From: DASZGI01 sp035938995
GTDB lineage: Bacteria; Actinomycetota; Actinomycetes; Streptomycetales; Catenulisporaceae
Assembly (NCBI RefSeq): GCF_035938995.1
Contig: NZ_DASZGI010000089.1
Location: 1 to 8,176 of the forward strand
Length of the DNA stretch: 8,176 bases
Reading direction: 5' to 3'
The translations under genes and the position numbers were made by a program. Each line of letters opens with the position of its first letter. Within the stretch, counting starts at the first letter, position 1. The notes beneath the pieces are model-generated. The model did no database searches and was not told where the DNA came from. It saw only the letters and a program-made list of their open reading frames with translations. Positions 5,986 through 8,176 of the stretch are shown one piece after another.

Positions 5986-7014
5986 ATGACGACCCCCGCA
6001 GACCACGGTTTCTCGATGCCGGCCGAGTGGCTGCCGCACGAGCGCACCTGGATGGCCTGGCCCACCGAGGGATACACGCTCGGTAACGACCCGGCCGAGG
6101 CCTATCGCGCGTGGTCACAGGTCGCGAACACGATCGCCCGGTACGAACCGTTGACGATGGTGGTGGACCCGGGCGCCGCCGCCTCCGCCCGGACGTGGCT
6201 CGCCCCGGCGGTGACTCAGGTCGAACGGCCGCTGGACGACGCGTGGATGCGGGACATCGGCCCGACGTTCCTGACCGACGGCCGGGGGAACCTGGCCGCG
6301 GTGGACTGGATCTTCAACGGCTGGGGCGCGCAGTCCTGGGCGTCCTGGAGCAAGGACGCCGAGATCGCCGAGTCGGTCGCGGAGCTGGCCGAGGCGCGCC
6401 GCTTCGCCTCCCGCATGGTCAACGAGGGCGGCGGCATCCATGTGGACGGCGAAGGCACGGTCCTGGTCACCGAGACCGTGCAGCTGGATCCGGGCCGCAA
6501 CCCGGGCTGGACCCGCGAGCAGGTCGAGGCCGAGCTGCGCGGCTTCCTCGGGGTCCGCAAAGTGATCTGGCTGCCGCGCGGCCTGACCCGCGACTACGGC
6601 GAGTTCGGCACCCGCGGCCATGTGGACATCGTCGCGGCGTTCGTCAAGCCCGGCGTCGTCGTCGTCCACAGCCAGCCCGACCCGGCCCACCCCGACCACG
6701 AAGTCTGCCGGGAGAACGCGGCGATGCTGCGCGCCGCCACCGACGCCCGCGGCCGCCGCCTCGAGGTGGTCGAACTGCTCGGGCCGACCACGCTGGAAGA
6801 GGACGGCGAGCCGGTGGACTACTCGTACATCAACCACTACCTGGCCAACGGCCTGGCGCTGCTGTGCGGCTTCGGCGATCCGCGCGACGAGGCCGCCGCG
6901 GAGGTGTTCGCGAAACTGCTGCCCGAGCGGAAGATCGAGTTCGTCGACGCCCGCCCGCTCTTCGCCCGCGGCGGCGGCATCCACTGCATCACCCAGCAGC
7001 AGCCTCGGGTCTGA
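5986..7014 (+). CDS. aguA: Agmatine deiminase / peptidylarginine deiminase family enzyme
   Basis: Enzymes of this family convert agmatine to N-carbamoylputrescine and ammonia using a catalytic cysteine. The 342-residue protein shows the full motif set: MPAEWLPHERTWMAWP (11-26), DDAWMRDIGPTF (84-95), NEGGGIHVDGEG (146-157), GHVDIVAAF (211-219, catalytic His212 and Asp214) and GGGIHCITQQQP (329-340, catalytic Cys334). No signal peptide is present, so it acts in the cytosol, which fits agmatine deiminase rather than the exported peptidylarginine deiminases. The ATG has TAGGAG (5972-5977) 8 nt upstream. It follows ureC by 66 bp on the same strand, so co-transcription is likely. Ammonia release from guanidino compounds here would complement urea hydrolysis. 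No N-carbamoylputrescine amidase (aguB) gene lies in the window. Confidence 0.93.
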   Translation: MTTPADHGFSMPAEWLPHERTWMAWPTEGYTLGNDPAEAYRAWSQVANTIARYEPLTMVVDPGAAASARTWLAPAVTQVERPLDDAWMRDIGPTFLTDGRGNLAAVDWIFNGWGAQSWASWSKDAEIAESVAELAEARRFASRMVNEGGGIHVDGEGTVLVTETVQLDPGRNPGWTREQVEAELRGFLGVRKVIWLPRGLTRDYGEFGTRGHVDIVAAFVKPGVVVVHSQPDPAHPDHEVCRENAAMLRAATDARGRRLEVVELLGPTTLEEDGEPVDYSYINHYLANGLALLCGFGDPRDEAAAEVFAKLLPERKIEFVDARPLFARGGGIHCITQQQPRV

Positions 7015-7036
7015 CCGCCCGGGCCGGACGTCGTCG

Positions 7037-7070
7037 CGCTGCCGTCGCGCCGCCGTCGGCTACGGCAGCG
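7037..7070. terminator. Candidate bidirectional terminator between convergent genes
   Basis: A perfect 9-bp inverted repeat, CGCTGCCGT (7037-7045) and ACGGCAGCG (7062-7070), encloses a second small hairpin (GCCG 7049-7052 and CGGC 7057-7060, loop CCGT). It lies between the convergent agmatine deiminase and hemQ genes and overlaps the last codons and stop of hemQ. No T-run flanks it, as is common for actinobacterial terminators. Confidence 0.45.
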
Positions 7071-7845
7071 CGTCCACGATCTCCGAGACCGAGCGGCGGC
7101 GCCCGGTGAAGAAGGGCACTTCGACGCGCACGTGCCGACGCGTCTCCGAGCTGCGCAGGTGGCGCATCAGGTCCACGATCCGGTGCAGCTCGTCAGCTTC
7201 GAACGCAAGGATCCACTCGTAGTCGTTAAGCGAGAAGCAGGCGACCGTGTTGGCCCGCACGTCCGGATACTCGCGCGCCATCATCCCGTGCTCGGCGAGC
7301 AGCCGCCGCCGCTCCGCCGGATCCAGCAGGTACCACTGGTAGGAGCGCACGAACGGGTACACGCTCACGTACGCGCGCGGCTCCTCTTCCGCCACGAAGG
7401 CAGGGACATGACTCTTGTTGAACTCGGCCGGACGATGCAGCGCCATCACCGACCAGACCGGCTCGCTGCAGCGCCCGAGGCGGGTCCGGCGGAACCGCAC
7501 ATACAGGTCCTGCAGGTCATCCGGGCTCGGCGCCACCCACCAGAACATGAAGTCCGCATCCGCCCGGAGACCCTGGACGTCGTAGCAGCCGCGGGTGACG
7601 GTGCCCTTGCCCGCCGCCTGGTCAAGCAGGTCGCTCACCTCGGCGGCGGCATTGCCGAGGCCGCCTGACTCAAGCGCGACCCGGTCGGCCACCCGGAATA
7701 CCGACCACATCGTGTACCGGACCAGTTCGTTGAGATCACGGGCCTTCGGCTTGCGCGCCGTCCCCGCGGCCTCGGTACTCATGCCGCCCGGGCCAGCCAT
7801 CCCTTGTTCGTCAGCCATGCCACCATTGTCGGCCACGGCGATCAC
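7060..7845 (-). CDS. hemQ: Coproheme decarboxylase HemQ (ChdC)
   Basis: HemQ performs the last step of the coproporphyrin-dependent heme pathway, oxidatively decarboxylating coproheme to heme b; it belongs to the chlorite-dismutase superfamily. The 261-residue frame shows the actinobacterial hallmarks: RDLNELVRYTMWSVF (36-50), GLRADADFMFWW (92-103), LHRPAEFNKSHVPAF (136-150), YVSVYPFVRSYQWYLL (159-174) with the conserved tyrosine of the active-site loop, AREYPDVRANTVACF (190-204) and DYEWILAFEADELHRIVDLM (208-227). The longest start is a GTG at 7845 that overlaps the upstream gene's stop (GTGA), pointing to translational coupling. ATG codons at 7818 and 7782 are alternatives, since family similarity begins only near residue 33 and the Gly/Met-rich first 30 residues are not conserved. 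No strong Shine-Dalgarno decides between them. It is convergent with agmatine deiminase. Confidence 0.95.
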   Translation of the reverse strand: MIAVADNGGMADEQGMAGPGGMSTEAAGTARKPKARDLNELVRYTMWSVFRVADRVALESGGLGNAAAEVSDLLDQAAGKGTVTRGCYDVQGLRADADFMFWWVAPSPDDLQDLYVRFRRTRLGRCSEPVWSVMALHRPAEFNKSHVPAFVAEEEPRAYVSVYPFVRSYQWYLLDPAERRRLLAEHGMMAREYPDVRANTVACFSLNDYEWILAFEADELHRIVDLMRHLRSSETRRHVRVEVPFFTGRRRSVSEIVDALP

Positions 7846-8176
7846 CGGACCGCACCGGTGTTGTCATCTGCCGATGGCCTGGCCGCGAGGAACGTCATCA
7901 CCTGGCTGGCCGCATCGCGCGCCGTCGCGACGCAGGCGGGTATGCCCACCCCGTCGTACGCCGCGCCGCAGACGGCGAGCCCAGGCTGGGCCGCCACCGT
8001 CGCGCGTATCGTGGCTACCCGGTCCAGGTGCCCGACCGTGTACTGGGGCAGGGCGCCGCCCCAGCGGGTCACCCTGGTGGCACTCGGCGCGCCCCGCTCC
8101 CCGGTCGCCTCCGCGAGTTCCGCGGCGGCCAGCGCGGCGAGTTCGTCGTCGGCCCGCTGTAGCAGCCCTTCCTCGC
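7842..8176 (-). CDS. hemY: Coproporphyrinogen/protoporphyrinogen oxidase, C-terminal fragment (5' end beyond window)
   Basis: The final 110 codons or so of a flavoprotein oxidase are visible. The diagnostic C-terminus reads VTRWGGALPQYTVGHLDRV, then LAVCGAAYDGVGIPAC, the FAD-binding closing segment of HemY/HemG-type porphyrinogen oxidases. In Gram-positive bacteria this enzyme (also called CgoX) oxidises coproporphyrinogen III to coproporphyrin III, upstream of ferrochelatase and HemQ. The adjacent hemQ start overlaps its stop by 4 nt, so the two are almost certainly one operon and translationally coupled. The N-terminal FAD-binding domain lies beyond the window edge, and the start codon cannot be seen. 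Confidence 0.9.
   Translation of the reverse strand, partial: EEGLLQRADDELAALAAAELAEATGERGAPSATRVTRWGGALPQYTVGHLDRVATIRATVAAQPGLAVCGAAYDGVGIPACVATARDAASQVMTFLAARPSADDNTGAVR

Noticed and set aside
4929..6077. Long minus-strand frame opposite ureC and the start of agmatine deiminase
   Set aside because: Shadow of ureC: the plus strand matches urease throughout, and the antisense product has no motif or plausible composition.
7132..7668. Plus-strand frame of 178 codons within hemQ
   Set aside because: Antisense shadow of hemQ, whose minus-strand frame carries all family motifs.
1..8176. tRNA, rRNA, CRISPR array, intact insertion sequence or prophage
   Set aside because: I saw no cloverleaf-like sequence, no regularly spaced repeats, no transposase motifs and no terminal inverted repeats with target duplications.

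Overview
The window is very GC-rich (roughly 70% by eye, with codon third positions mostly G or C). Its gene families, such as a HemQ-type coproheme decarboxylase beside a HemY/CgoX-type oxidase, a fused urease gamma/beta subunit and a stand-alone RibD-C reductase, fit the chromosome of a high-GC filamentous actinobacterium (Streptomyces/Catenulispora-like). The species cannot be set from the sequence.

Layout. (1) Positions 1-816, minus strand: the N-terminal 272 residues of a secreted protein of unknown function, cut by the window edge. A good promoter (TTGACC, 17 bp, TAATTT) lies about 290 nt upstream, so the transcript has a long structured leader. (2) 1243-2004, plus: a stand-alone RibD C-terminal-type (pyrimidine/dihydrofolate) reductase. 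(3) 2128-2535, plus: methionine-R-sulfoxide reductase MsrB. Neither gene 2 nor gene 3 has a Shine-Dalgarno, and both may be leaderless. (4) 2548-2772, minus: a decayed HigBA-like toxin-antitoxin pair squeezed into 225 bp, with toxin N-terminus, toxin core strand and antitoxin C-terminus joined by deletions and two small frameshifts. (5) 2927-3319, plus: an MmcQ/YjbR-family protein. (6) 3506-7014, plus: a three-gene block of fused urease gamma-beta, urease alpha (4-nt overlap) and agmatine deiminase. (7) 7060-8176, minus and convergent: hemQ and the 3' end of the upstream hemY/cgoX gene, overlapping by 4 nt.

How the genes relate. The urease and agmatine deiminase genes form a probable nitrogen-scavenging unit acting on urea/ureido and guanidino compounds. 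The alpha subunit keeps every metal-binding and main catalytic residue but has a non-canonical mobile flap (MSAHG where MVCHH is usual, so the flap cysteine is Ala). No nickel-insertion genes (ureDEFG) lie in the window. HemY/CgoX and HemQ are consecutive parts of the coproporphyrin-dependent heme pathway of Gram-positive bacteria. The RibD-like reductase, MsrB and YjbR-family genes look like independent single-gene units.

The items most worth a second look are the flap-variant urease beside agmatine deiminase, the toxin-antitoxin relic, and the long leader of the secreted protein gene, which could hold a leaderless upstream ORF ending in a GTGA overlap with it.
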